Shown here in pieces: positions 37,001 to 48,000 of a stretch of 64,000 bases of DNA. The notes under the pieces were generated by a model. It was not told the origin of the DNA. It saw nothing but the letters and a program-made list of their open reading frames with translations, and did no database searches. The position numbers and the translations under genes are program-made. Position 1 is the first letter of the stretch, and each line of letters starts with the position of its first letter. The stretch comes from Cannabis sativa (Eukaryota > Streptophyta > Magnoliopsida > Rosales > Cannabaceae), in contig NC_083601.1 in the NCBI RefSeq assembly GCF_029168945.1, positions 19,620,160-19,684,159 on the forward strand, given 5' to 3'.

Positions 37001-38399
37001 TCACTGGCAAAGCATTGTTAAAAGTTTAAACAACTATTTAAAGATGATGAAAGGGAACTATGTGAGTTTTAAGTTTATTCTGATGTTCTGATTTTGTATG
37101 TGAAAAAAGTACGATCACTTAATGCCTTTTGGCTTTTACAGGTTCCGGCCTTCTTGGTTCGTAAAGTGTTCACTCAGATATTCTCTTTCATCAATGTTCA
37201 ATTATTCAATAGGTATACCTTATATCCTTTTAACATGCCTTTGTTTGACTCCAAACCTTCAAGGCTTCAACTGTATCCTGCATTGGCTTAAAATGTTTCA
37301 ATTTCAAGGATGTTTCCACTTTTTTCAAAGATCACATCACATCCATAATATTTTTTGCAGTCTTCTTTTGCGTCGTGAGTGTTGTTCATTCAGTAACGGA
37401 GAGTATGTAAAAGCGGGTTTGGCTGAATTAGAACAATGGTGTTGCCTGGCCTCTGAAGAAGTGAGTATCGTTCAATGCTGCATGAATTTTTCGCTGCATT
37501 CCATGTTTCTTAGACCTGAAATCTTTTTGTGTCCAGTATGCAGGCACAGCGTGGGATGAATTGAAGCATATTAGACAGGCCGTTGGTTTTCTGGTATGTT
37601 TGATGCATATAACCTTTTCACTACTGATATTTACCATTGCTTATAGACTCAGTTTATTTTTTGTCAATTTCTTAACATTTCAGGTCATACACCAAAAGCC
37701 AAAAAAGACCTTGAATGAAATAACGAAAGAACTTTGTCCTGTTAGTGCTTCATCTTTACTAAATCTCTCATTATTATTTGTCTAACATTAAATGTCCGAT
37801 CCTTAATTGTGTTCCCTTCTTCTGTATTAATTCCTGCCACCACACTTCAGGTGTTGAGCATCCAGCAGTTATACAGGATCAGTACAATGTACTGGGATGA
37901 CAAATATGGTACACACAGCGTGTCTTCAGATGTAAGTTTGACCATTAACGACCCAAAATGTCAACTTTATTGTCCCTTGAAGCACTATACCACGAGTTAG
38001 CTGAATCATTTGTGTTAGGCATTTGAAATCCCTGTTCTCCTGACAGGTGAATCTTTTGTTGCCAATTTTTTTTCTGAATATGTTCCATAATGACGTAGGT
38101 AATTTCGAGTATGAGAGTTATGATGACCGAGGACTCTAACAATGCCGTTAGCAGTTCTTTCCTGTTGGATGATGACTCAAGGTATGGTTTAACTGTCTTC
38201 CATCAAACTACTTTTACTTGTCCCTAAAAATATGTCCTCCACCTAATTTACACATACCACGTCAACAATATGCAGCATACCATTCTCGGTAGACGACATC
38301 TCCAAGTCAATGGAACAGGTAGATATAGCTGACATTGATCCTCCGCCATTGATTCGTGAAAACTCAGGATTTGTGTTCCTACTTCCACGTCCCGAGTGA
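25084..38399 (+). CDS. Class XI myosin heavy chain (XI-K/myosin-17-like group), 39 exons, 1531 aa
   Basis: Actin-based motor that moves organelles and vesicles and drives cytoplasmic streaming. Hand splicing gives one uninterrupted frame of 1531 residues. In order: an SH3-like N-terminal domain (about 8-55); the motor domain with P-loop GESGAGKT (156-163), switch I NNNSSRFGK (209-217) and switch [10 protein letters not shown] (434-441); the converter end [13 protein letters not shown] (712-724); six IQ motifs for calmodulin-like light chains (about 736-879); a coiled coil for dimerisation (about 880-1070); a linker; and the globular DIL cargo-binding tail (about 1117-1500). The C-terminus is short and ends FLLPRPE. 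The N-terminus ([11 protein letters not shown]) resembles the XI-K group, but subclass needs a tree. All catalytic motifs are intact. The ATG at 25084 is chosen because it is in frame with the first coding acceptor and follows the leader. Confidence 0.97.
25084..38399 (+). other. Exon map of the myosin XI gene
   Basis: Exons: 25084-25086, 26302-26430, 26677-26820, 26926-27071, 27157-27313, 27430-27488, 27973-28132, 28261-28410, 28485-28621, 28722-28868, 29048-29149, 29226-29283, 29370-29471, 29699-29736, 29929-30055, 30155-30325, 31326-31457, 31568-31677, 31807-31867, 32627-32804, 33267-33472, 33643-33762, 33848-33946, 34056-34277, 34566-34705, 35098-35215, 35321-35371, 35451-35531, 35792-35962, 36114-36269, 36379-36588, 36924-37061, 37142-37212, 37361-37460, 37537-37593, 37684-37740, 37851-37931, 38099-38181, 38276-38399 (TGA at 38397). 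Every intron is GT-AG and the exon lengths sum to 4596 bases, a multiple of three. The largest introns are 1 (1215 bases), 16 (1000) and 19 (759). Boundaries were set by splice sites plus conserved myosin sequence; exon 25 could start slightly differently. Confidence 0.93.
35561..35724. mobile_element. 164-bp hAT-type MITE in myosin intron 28, perfect 8-bp TSD
   Basis: The duplicated target AATAGTTT lies at 35553-35560 and 35725-35732. The ends are TCAGGGCTGAAC and GAGTGCAGCCCCT, a short imperfect inverted repeat. Inside is a CCCGCC run (35605-35624), much more GC-rich than the surrounding intron. It leaves the exon 28 donor (35532) and exon 29 acceptor (35791) intact, so splicing should be unaffected. 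Confidence 0.85.
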
Positions 38400-39304
38400 T
38401 CAATGTGCTGAACAAGGTCTCCCACTTAGCACGTCAACTAAGGTGCTGAAACAATCATGTGCATAGTATTATTCTCTTTTGATGTCTTCATCTTCATCCA
38501 TGTGTATAGCACTTTTTTCTATACGACCCACAAATCTTGGTTTGGTGATGGCTGGGTCAATTTATTCTTTTCCCTCGCGTTTCATCGACAAGAGGGGTAT
38601 TTGTTAAGAAGCCATATATCACTTTTTATCGTGATAGTGTGCAAGATCAGGCAATGGTGTTCTGGTCCTCACATTTAACTTGGCTTGTTTTTTAACTTTT
38701 GTATTTGTTTGCTTGGTTTCAGAGCACGTAGTGGTATTGAGTGATACGTTTTATAGGTCATTATTTGTTTTGTTGAAGTAATTTGTAATCTAAATCTAAG
38801 GTATTACTTTTTATTTTTTTTTTCTTAATTCGTTAGATGATGACAGTGTCAATTCTATATCCTCACATAATATAAAGTTTTGTTCATTTTATTTTTCGTT
38901 TTGCAAGAACGTGAAAATAGTCAATTATTATCATTAAAATTGAAGGACATGCGTATACAACGAATGTGCTCTAAAACATATTCAAGAACATGTTCATTTT
39001 GCAAGGATGAAAAGGGTTGCAAACGTGTCACATATACTATACAACGAATTGAGTAATAATAATAAAAAAAGAACATCCATTAGTTATTCAAAGTGGAATG
39101 CGTGAAGGATTTTAATATCACATATAACAGACTTTTAGTTTTTTTTTTCCCCAATTATATTCTTAAAGAAGTCAATGATTGTATATCTTAATTAACAAAA
39201 ATTAAAGTAGAAATAATAATTCTTTTCACTTGAACATAATTTAAAACATGGGAAATGAGTGAAAGCTGAGAGCAAAAATAAAGAACACAACATGAATATG
39301 ATAC
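38400..39304 (+). other. Myosin 3' UTR and intergenic space
   Basis: The stretch after the stop at 38397-38399 is T-rich, as plant 3' UTRs are. AATAAA-like signals are only approximate (aaataata-type words near 38870 and 39050). No other gene is seen before the copia LTR at 39305. Confidence 0.45.
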
Positions 39305-40074
39305 TGTTGTGATAATTGAGGAACATTTCCCTAAGCTAACTACTTTGCCGAACTGTTTGTTATTGACAGTTATAACCGGTACACCTATATAGCTACCTAT
39401 TTAGAATGAGTGAGCTATTTTGAGAGAGAAAGAAAAAGAGATGGAGGGTTGTAATGGCATAATGTGTATCCGATCACTATAGCCACAAGTGAGAATTAAT
39501 TGTAATATTCATAGCTCAATAAAGATTCTAAAGCTAGGGTTTGTTCTGGCAAGAGAGTAGGCAGGTGATGTAATCTTCATCATCTTGTTTGAATCTCGTT
39601 AAGTTTTTGGTGTTCTATTTTATGTTTTATGCATTTGTGTGAAATTCAGTTCACTATATTCATGTTGGCATTGCACCTGTTCTAATTCACATTGCATTGT
39701 CTAGTGTTTCATTGTTTTTGATGGAGGAATAAATCATAACACTTGGAGTCAAAGCTCAGACAAGAGTAATTAAGAACCGAATCAAGACTTCAAGAAAGAT
39801 CGAGATTTGATTAGCAATAGCTTCCACACGTTTTGAAGTGGACAAGTTCAGTGGTACTAACGATTTTAGTCTGTGGAGGATCAAAATGAAAGCATTCATT
39901 ATACATTAAGGAATCTTAAGCAATCGATCGAGAAGAGCTTACAACTCTTGGAGAAAACAAGAAGAAACTCAAATAGATTCAGACAAAAGCACACAGTGCC
40001 ATATTTCTGAGCTTAGGAGATGAAGTGCTCAGAGAAGTTTCAAGTGAGGAAACTACAGTAGGCTATGGGAGAAA

Positions 40075-40851
40075 TTGGCTTCGATTTATCTGAAAAAGTC
40101 CTTAGCCAATAAATTTTATTTGAAGAAGAAAATTTACACATTGAGAATGGATGAATCGAAGAATCTCAGAAATCACTTCGATAAATTTAACAAGATTATC
40201 TTGGATCTCAACAACATAGAAGTCAAGATTGAAGATGAGGATCAAGGTATTATGTTATTGAGTTCATTGCCAAAATATTATGAAAATTTTGTGGATACAA
40301 TTCTATATGTGAAGGAATATTTGACCATGACAAAAGTCAAAGCTGCACTGAATTCAAAGGAAATACAACAAAGAAATGATGAGAAGACTGATGGCCATGG
40401 AGAGGGTTTCTTTGTTCGTGGTAGATCAAATTTCAGAGATGACAAAGGTGGCTATCACATGACAAATCACAAAGGAAATCAGTACAAGGGTTCAAACCAC
40501 ACTCACAAACCAAGATCAAAATCAAAGATAGACAAACAATGCTATTATTGTAAGAAGGAAGGACATGACAGGGATGAATGCAAGGCATTGAAAGCCAAGA
40601 TTCAAAGAGACAAAGGAAAGGAAATAGGAGATGCTGGTGTACCCTCTGATGGCTATGAATCAGCAGATGTCTTAGTGGTTTCCAGTCAAGAATATGATGA
40701 TTCTTGGATACTTGACTCAGGGTGCTCAATCTATATGACACCAAGAAGGGAGTTGTTCAGTAGTTTCAAGAAGATTGATGGTGGTGTAGTTCTACTAGGA
40801 GACAACAAAGCCTGCAATGTTTCTGGTATTGGAACTGTGATGATCAAGTGA
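40075..40851 (+). pseudogene. Copia gag with zinc knuckle and start of protease
   Basis: The longest open stretch of this element encodes about 258 residues. It begins in the middle of the UBN2-type gag (LRNHFDKFNKIILDL and LLSSLPKYYENFVDTI phrases). It includes a CCHC knuckle, CYYCKKEGHDRDEC, near 40540-40581, and then the copia protease start WILDSGCS with the catalytic DSG near 40714-40725. The gag N-terminus (FSGTNDFSLWRIKMKAFI) is readable upstream at about 39850-39905 but separated by stops. The frame ends at 40849, after which the protease continues in another frame. Confidence 0.88.
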
Positions 40852-42073
40852 GAACCATCCAAGATGTCAGGTATGTATTTGAACTGAAAAGAAATTTGCT
40901 CTCAATTGGGGAACGTACAGAAAAAGGTTTTACCATCAAGAGTGACAGTTCACTAAAGGTTCTAAAGGGATCTCTAGTGGTTATGAAAGGTGAGCTGATA
41001 AATGGAATCTATTTTCCAAAGGGTAAAATCATCATTGGGGAAAATGATATGGTGGTTAAGAAACCAGATATTGACAACACAAGGTTATGGCATTTGAGAC
41101 TTGGACAAGTGAGTGAGAGGGAAAGAGGGAGTTCTCAAAGGAAAATTGGGTGGCAAACTTGATTTCTGTGATGAATGTGTTTATGGAAAATATTGCGAGG
41201 TAAAATTCACACAAGGTAAACATATAACTCAAGGAAAGCTAGACTACATACACTCTGATCTATGGGTGAGCTCTAGAACAAAAACACTAGGAGGGGCCAA
41301 CTACTTTATGAGTATAGTAGATGACTATACTAGGAATGTTTGAGTTTTTCTACTTAAAATTAAGAATCACGCTTTTAACACATTTGTTAGATGGAAAAAC
41401 CTTATAGAATCCAAATAGGTAGAAAATAAAGAAGCTTAGGACTGATAATGGATTAGAGTTCTGTTCAAATGAATTCACCAAGTATCAAGATCAAGGGATT
41501 GATAGACACAAGGCTATTGTGAAAAATCTACAACAAAATAGGCTTCCAGAAAGGATGAATAAAACCCTAATGGAAGAGTAGTCTAGAAAAGAAATTCTAG
41601 GGTGAGGCACTGAAAATAACTTGCTACTTCATTAATAGGTATCACTCTACTGTCTTGAAGTTTAAAAGTTCACAAGAGTGTTGGAGGGTCACATACCAAT
41701 AATTGAACACCTTAGGGTCTTTGGATGCACAACTTTTGCACACATAAGACAAGGTAAACTTGAACAACGAGCACTAGAATGCTTATTTCTTGGATACCCA
41801 GAACATGTAAAAAGGTATAAGTTATGGTGTTTAGAAGATAGATACAAGAAGTGTATCATCAGTAGGGATGTGATCTTCAACGAACAAGAAATGGCCATTA
41901 AAGTCGTAGGCACATGTGACAATTAGAAAGGTCAAATTGAAAAAGGGATTCACTTGCAAATAATGGACAGGGGAAATCAAGAAAGTCTTGCTCTAGTGGA
42001 TACACAGAATTGTACTCAAGTAGAAGATGAAACAAAAGAGGAAGAAGAATATGCAACAACTAGCACACAATAC
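40848..42073 (+). pseudogene. Copia protease end and integrase region
   Basis: Fragments in several frames can be recognised. RYVFELKRNLLSIG is the protease end. LWHLRLGQVSE and CDECVYGKYCEVKF form the GAG-pre-integrase segment; its zinc-binding His and Cys residues are visible. The integrase core follows: DYIHSDLW with the first catalytic aspartate (about 41245-41268), YFMSIVDDYTRNV, then LRTDNG with the second aspartate (about 41440). Finally come HLRVFGCTTFAHI and ECLFLGYPEHVKRYKLW. Several stops interrupt it. Confidence 0.82.
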
Positions 42074-42821
42074 TAGGGGTGTTCATCAAACCGCTTAAAC
42101 CATTCAAACTGCCCGAACTGCAAAAAAATGTGGTTTGAAATTCTTTGCGATGCGATTGCGGTTTGAATTTTTCCTAAACTGCGCAGTGTGGTGCAATTTG
42201 CGGTTTTGAATTGTTAATATGTGATTTAATTGCACCGCACCGCACATTATAAAAATACTAATTTTATATTTATTTAGGTCTAATATATGAATGTCCAACC
42301 CAAAGCTCATTAATTATTGTATTGTTGAAACTTAATTTTTTTTTTCATATTTATTTTCAAGCCTTATGGTACTTTTGACAAGTGTTGCTCAAGGTTTGTA
42401 GTATTTCTGATAGTTTAATTATTTGGTGATAGTCCAAACTGCAAAAACTGTAGAAACTGCAAAAATCGCACCTCACTGCATTATTTTTTACGGTGCGGTC
42501 AGGGCCGGCCCTGGGCATAGGCTGGCTAGGCCCGCGCCTAGGGTCCACTCATTTTAGGGACCCAAATAAAAAAATTGCCTTTTAAAAAATATGCATATTT
42601 TTTTTAAAATAATTTTTAAAAATATTATTTATCTTTATAGTAAGGGCCCAATTTTTTTTTTCCTATAGTCCATTTCAACTCAAGGCCGGCCCTGGGTGCA
42701 GTTTTTATGATTTTTTAGTTTTGCGATGCGAGTGCAGTTTGTGAAATTAGAAAAACTGTATGTGCGGGTTGGTTTGAAAAAATGGTCAAAAATTGCAGCA
42801 CCCGCACTGCGAACACCCCTA
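42074..42821. mobile_element. hAT-type MITE (748 bp) with perfect 8-bp TSD, inside the copia element
   Basis: The ends are TAGGGGTGTTC and GAACACCCCTA. The duplicated target CACAATAC is at 42066-42073 and 42822-42829. Subterminal zones carry many gcggttt / aaaccgc and gtgcggt / accgcac motifs. It shares its termini with 8210-8938 but has a different interior. It separates the integrase and reverse transcriptase parts of the host copia element. A smaller MITE is nested at 42500-42694. Confidence 0.92.
42500..42694. mobile_element. 195-bp MITE nested in the larger MITE
   Basis: The ends are CAGGGCCGGCCCTGGG and AAGGCCGGCCCTG. The flanks GGTGCGGT (42492-42499) and GGTGCAGT (42695-42702) match at 7 of 8 positions. 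The terminal sequence is itself a palindrome (gggccggccc). Termini and interior match the split MITE at 17476/21843-22018, so one family was active at both places. Confidence 0.87.
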
Positions 42822-42829
42822 CACAATAC

Positions 42830-44448
42830 TATTAGCTTGTAAGAGGCAGGGAAAGAAGACAGAGTAGGTTTTGCAAACTGCACTGCATTTGCTTTGGCTT
42901 TAGTAGAGGAGATTAAAAGCACTAAGCCACAAACCTATGAGGAAGCTATAAACATCAAAGACAAGAAGATAAAAGCCATAGATGATGAAATGACATCATT
43001 GAGAAAGAATAAGACCTGGAAGGTAGTTCTAAGGCCACCTAGACAACATATCATAGGCTCCAAATGGATCTTCAAGCACAATGAAGGATTACCGAGTGAA
43101 GAAATAAGGTATAAGGATAGACTAGTGGCCAAAGGTTTCAATCAAAGAGAGGGTATAAATTTTAATAATATTTTCTCTTCAGTTGTCAAGCAAACCTATA
43201 TTAGAATTATAATGACCAAAGTAACTCAATTTGATCTAGAAATGGAGCAAATGGATATAAGGACATCATTTCTCCATGGCAAACTTAAAGAGCAAACCTA
43301 CATGGAAGAACCAAATGGATACAAAAATAGCAAACAAAATTAGATATGCCTCTTGCAGTAATCTCTTTATGGGCTCAACCAAGCCCCTAAGCAGTGAAAC
43401 TTGAGATTCCATGAGTTTATGATCTATATTGAATATACAAGAAGTGATTATGATCATCTGTGTACTATAATAATGAACCAATCTAGTTATCATTATATGT
43501 TAATGACACTCATCACAAGAAAGAAAAGATATGCAATAGATAAATTGAAAGTACAATTGAGCACAAAATTTGAAATAAAAAACTTTGGAGAGGCTAAGAA
43601 AATTCTAGGGATAAATATCAAAAGAGAGAGAGAGAGAGAGAGATCAGAGAAGATATCACTGTCCCAAAGGAATTACATACATAAAGTTATTGACAAGTTC
43701 TGTATGAGTGAAGCAAAGCCTGTCAGCACCCCTCTAACACAACACTTCAAATTGACACATGCCCAAGCACCTAAAACAGAAGAAGAAAAGAGATACATGG
43801 ATTCAGTACCTTATGCATCATGTGTAGGTAGCCTAATGTACTGTACGACGTGAACTAGGCCAGATTTGGCTTATGCCTTGAGCATGGTTAGCAGATTCAT
43901 ATTTAACCCAGGGAAAGAGCATTGGTTTGCAGTTAAATGAGTGAGGTACCTAAAGGGTATAGTAGATGTTGGTCTTGTCTACAACAACAAGCTGGAAATA
44001 GAAATTAAAGTAAATGAATTTGTTAATTCTGACTATGTAGAAAAGATAGACACAATGAGATCAATAACATGGTATGCATTTACTGTCTTAGGTGGACGTG
44101 TTAGCTGGATATCTAACCTTTAGAAGGTGGTTGCACTGTCATCAATTTAGGTAGGATATATGACTACTACAGAAGCCATAAAAAAATATCTAGCTCAAGG
44201 GTTTCACCAAGGAATTGAGGTTTAAATTAGATGACCTAACAGTGCATTGTGACAACCAAAGTGCATTGTACTTAATGAGAAATCCAATTTTTCATGATAG
44301 GTCTAAACACATAGATATAAAGCTACACTTTATCAGAAATATAACAGAAAAGAAAGTGTTTGTGAAGAAGATTGGAACAAAGGAGAATCCAACAGACATG
44401 ATGACCAAATATGTGAGTTTAAACTTGCTAAACATCCTCAAGTGCTAG
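42830..44448 (+). pseudogene. Copia reverse transcriptase and RNase H
   Basis: 42894-43343 encodes the reverse transcriptase start (IDDEMTSLRKNKTWKVV, GSKWIFKHNEG, RLVAKGFNQREGI, DIRTSFLHGKL). 43401-43853 holds the rest of the palm, where the catalytic YVDD has become YVND (43496-43507, in a shifted frame). RNase H fragments follow at 43941-44123 and 44215-44448 (HCDNQSALYLMRNPIFHDRS, KHIDIKLHFIRN). A (GA)7-type run at 43622-43642 encodes alternating Arg-Glu within the palm. Stops at 43343, 43853 and elsewhere kill the frame. Confidence 0.88.
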
Positions 44449-44616
44449 TTGAAGAATCAAGTCCACTTTAGTCCCGTCTCTATAGCAAAGTCCTCACTTA
44501 ATGACCATTGTGATTGGTCACTAATTGAGGAACATTTCCCTAAGCTAACTACTTTACCTAACTTATTGTTGTTGACAATTATAATTGATACACCTACACA
44601 AAGCTATATATAGTTT

Positions 44617-44617
<1 letters not shown>

Positions 44618-44686
<69 letters not shown>
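44618..44686. repeat. (GA)n microsatellite, about 69 bases, in the 3' copia LTR
   Basis: An almost uninterrupted GA run. The same position of the 5' LTR (about 39421-39444) has only a short impure purine run (gagagagaaagaaaaagaga), so the tract grew after the element inserted. Confidence 0.9.
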
Positions 44687-44688
<2 letters not shown>

Positions 44689-45059
44689 CGTAATGGCATG
44701 GTGTGTATCTAATCACTATAGCCTCAAGTGAGAATCAATTGTAGTCGAAGCAAGGGTTCTTTGAGTTTGAGTCCGACTACTCTTTGTGAATATTGATTGT
44801 AATACACCTTTGTTCTTAGCTCAATAAAGATTCTAAAGCCATTAGGGGGGCTGTTCTAGCCGGGGGAGTAGACAGGTGACAGGTGATGTATTCATCATCA
44901 TCTTGTTGGAACCTCATTCAGTTTTTGGTATTCTGTTTTATGTTTTATGCATTTGTGTTAAATTCTATTCACCATTTTCATGTTAGTATTACACTTGTTC
45001 TAATTCAAATTGCATTGTCTTGTGTTTCATTGTTCTTGATCAAGTAATAAATCACAACA

Positions 45060-45483
45060 GATATTAATATATATCGACAGTGTAACATTGATCATGTGTA
45101 TGAATAAGAAGACAGTGTGTGACAAAATATATCTTTCATAAAATATCCATAAAAATATTTGACCGACTGACAGAAGTGCACTCGTGATATATATCTCCAA
45201 CATTGTCGACATTTCATGTATGCTTCAGAAAATTTTCATATTTCAATCCATTAATTTCTATTTTTGGTGCAAAGGTGCATCGTGCATATAAGAAACAAGA
45301 TTAAAATGACATGTCCAAAATCGAAGAACATTTTCTGGCTAACCAAAACCTATGGAAACCAACACTATTCAAACTACAAAGAGCTAGTTTGTGGGCAAAC
45401 CAGGTGACAAATTAGGATTAGAGGTATAAACTTGACTAGTAATTTTTATGACACCAGAACAGGGTGTACTTTCAAGACAGACA
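45060..45483 (-). other. GPCAT 3' UTR and flank
   Basis: Lies between the copia 3' LTR and the stop codon of the minus-strand gene. It has no frame of its own; AATAAA-like words on the minus strand are present only as approximations. It most likely contains the 3' UTR. Confidence 0.45.
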
Positions 45484-48000
45484 CTAGCTTTCGACTGAAT
45501 TCTGTGCCTCAACAGAGTGGGAATTTTCTGCGGAGTGGGAATTTTCTGGCACAATATGGGGTGGCTCTTGTTCAGTTTGTGCCGGCTGCATCTCTGACTT
45601 CTTTTTCTCCTTGAGAATAACCTGCCTAGGCATTACATCTAGCAAAAAGCTCCCTCCATTCCAAGCAGTGGCAGAGACCTTCAGTATTTGAAAAATGAGA
45701 TGTAATTCATAAGACAAGAAGATGGGAACTGTAAGCGCCATAGTCGCTACTGTGAAAAGGCCTTGTAGCAAAATGTACATAAACGGGCGGTTTTGGTCCC
45801 CAAGCAAACCACTCAAACGCCACCAACTGTTATTTGCTTTCTGAGCTTTCTTTGAAAGCTCCCTACAAAAGTATATAGTAATTAGAAGAGGTGAAAAAGA
45901 AGAAACAACTAAAGAGATCATTACAAAAAATTAGTGACAAATTTCAGAAAGGTGGGATAAAGAATAAAAACCTGTAGGAAGTCATGACTTCAGGATCTCT
46001 TAACAGCCTTTGTCGACGTAAGACATTGACGATGAGGAAGTATAGAATCTGCCAGAGAGTGTATGCAAATAAGGGAACCACAAAGAGCCATGTCCATAGG
46101 TAAGATTTGTCTTCTACATAAGGCCATGAACTTCTGCGAGAAGATCCTTCTGGATGCATGGCTGCGAAGGTTGCTGGATCCCACCATCGAATGGTAAAGA
46201 AAACTATACCTGTATCATTTTTTATATACAAGAAAAAATAACATTAATAGGGTAAAAAATAACATTAATAGGGTGTGATAATTGGGGATGCCAAGCCAGG
46301 ATAACAATAAAAAACGGATGACTGAACCAGATACTACGCTGCTGCTGCTATACAGCATAAACGCTATGGCTTTGACACGCCGATAAACAAACTAGTAGAC
46401 TTTGGTATGGTGATAAACATTAGAGTCTAGGATTATGTACTAGTTGAACAATGGTAATACATTTACTTGGTTGGGTCAATAGCTGAAGCACTCCTTAATA
46501 TCTACTTGGATCTTTGACCAATGTTTGAAATGCAGGGACCCCAACAGCAGATAACCACAACAAACACAACAAAGAAGATATCCAGCAAAATTCCAATTTC
46601 CACATACAGAACTTAAAATTGATACACCAGAATTTTCTCTAGAAGGAAAGCCAATCAGGCATTCCAAAATTTTATTCACTCACCGGGTAGAAGATGTATA
46701 AGGACACTAACAAGTTTATCAAGAGAGCTAAACACCAAGCTACAACGCCAAACAATCAATGCCCATGCTAATGGCCCCTGACATCAATCAAAGAGTCAAA
46801 ACTCGTAAGTTATTTGTACTCACTTTTTCAGTCAAGAGGGAATAAAAAAGTTCTACAGCAAAGTGCTACTTCTTTACCTCAGCAAACGAGAAGCAGATCA
46901 TGAAAAGCTTTTCATTCCTTGGATACAGAAGAAGATCAACCAAAAAAATTGTATTTGCATAGTAGCAAAAGTCCTAAGACATGAAGGGAAAAAAAAATGA
47001 AGTCATTCTTCACTTCAACTTCAATGAGTTGAACAAAACATGAACAATATATAAAACAAAAATCTGAGGTAACATCAAGATTGACTGGAAAGTATAAAAA
47101 TGAGTTTGGTAAAGCCATAATGAGACCAAAACGGTTTAACCAATCTTTTATTAACATATTGAAAGCTAATTTGGTAATCATTTCAGGCACCTGCAGACTA
47201 CATTTACTACAAATGGGTGGTCAAAACAGGTAACACAAATTTTCATGAATGCTAAAACTAGTAAGGAATTAGCCATTTGTTACAGTGATAGTGAGACACC
47301 TTCTGAGATTCATTACTGAGCAATGAAGATATATCTTTTAAAAATATACTAAAACTTACCAAAAGATAGTAATGCCACTTCTTGAACCTGTAGTATATCC
47401 ACCTAAGGGGAACGAATATAACATAGAACAAACAATATATATAGCGAATATCCTGCGGTCCTGTTACATATATAAAAGAAAATAATAAATAAATAAATAA
47501 ATTGTACATTCAAGTGTAATTACTGCAAAAAAATAACTGCCATACTCACTTGCTCCCAAGAGAAAGCAAAACCCACCAAACCAGAGCACTCCCATAAGAT
47601 GAGTCACCTAAAAAAAGAAAAATTAAATGCTATTTACACCTTGTCACTGTACGAATCCAAATCCATCAAAATTAATCTTTCATAGACATAGACAGACAAA
47701 CCTTGCTTATAAAACTTTCGTGTTCTTCTGCTTGTTTGGCGATCTTAACAGCCTGTTTGGATAGGATCTCCTTTGTCTGAACCGCTTGCTTCGAAAGCAA
47801 ATCCTTCGTTTGAGCAACTTTCTGGAAAAACCAAACAAAACCCAGATCATAATACGAAAGATAAACAGGACCCACGATCCGTAACGAAATGAAACGAATT
47901 CACGGGTTGATCATACCTTGGATCGATCCTTGAACCTTTGCTTCACCTGCTGAAACGAATCCCCATTTGATTCTTCACCTGAATCTTCGTTTTTTGACAT
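45484..48000 (-). CDS. GPCAT1: Glycerophosphocholine acyltransferase (GPC1/DUF2838 family), 8 exons, 389 aa
   Basis: Transfers an acyl chain from acyl-CoA to glycerophosphocholine, giving lysophosphatidylcholine, and so recycles deacylated phosphatidylcholine; an integral membrane enzyme. Exons on the minus strand: 48000-47917, 47821-47702, 47607-47550, 47460-47360, 46973-46878, 46777-46684, 46209-45972, 45862-45484. All introns are GT-AG and the total is 1170 bases, 389 residues plus TAG (45486-45484). The N-terminus is hydrophilic and helical, with two KQAV repeats. Family phrases follow: [48 protein letters not shown] and [19 protein letters not shown], the last being the most conserved block. 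About eight hydrophobic segments are visible. The C-tail is Glu/Ser-rich and variable. The ATG at 48000 is the first in frame. No broken residues seen. The function comes from family knowledge. Confidence 0.94.

Larger units (their letters stand above)
39305..45059 (+). mobile_element. Ty1/copia retrotransposon with both LTRs, decayed
   Basis: The 5' LTR is 39305-39741 (437 bases, TGTTGTGATAATTGAGG to AAATCATAACA). The 3' LTR is about 44511-45059 (549 bases, ending AAATCACAACA). The flanks GATAC (39300-39304) and GATAT (45060-45064) are a 4 of 5 target duplication. The order gag, protease, integrase, reverse transcriptase, RNase H is that of copia. The LTRs differ by many substitutions and by a (GA)n expansion in the 3' LTR, so the insertion is old. 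The coding part is broken by stops and frame shifts and by a MITE at 42074-42821. The sequence after the 5' LTR (cttggagtcaaagctc) loosely resembles a Met-type primer-binding site. Confidence 0.92.

Noticed and set aside
43622..43642. Arg-Glu repeat as a functional domain of the copia palm
   Set aside because: A simple GA microsatellite in an already dead frame; it reflects slippage.
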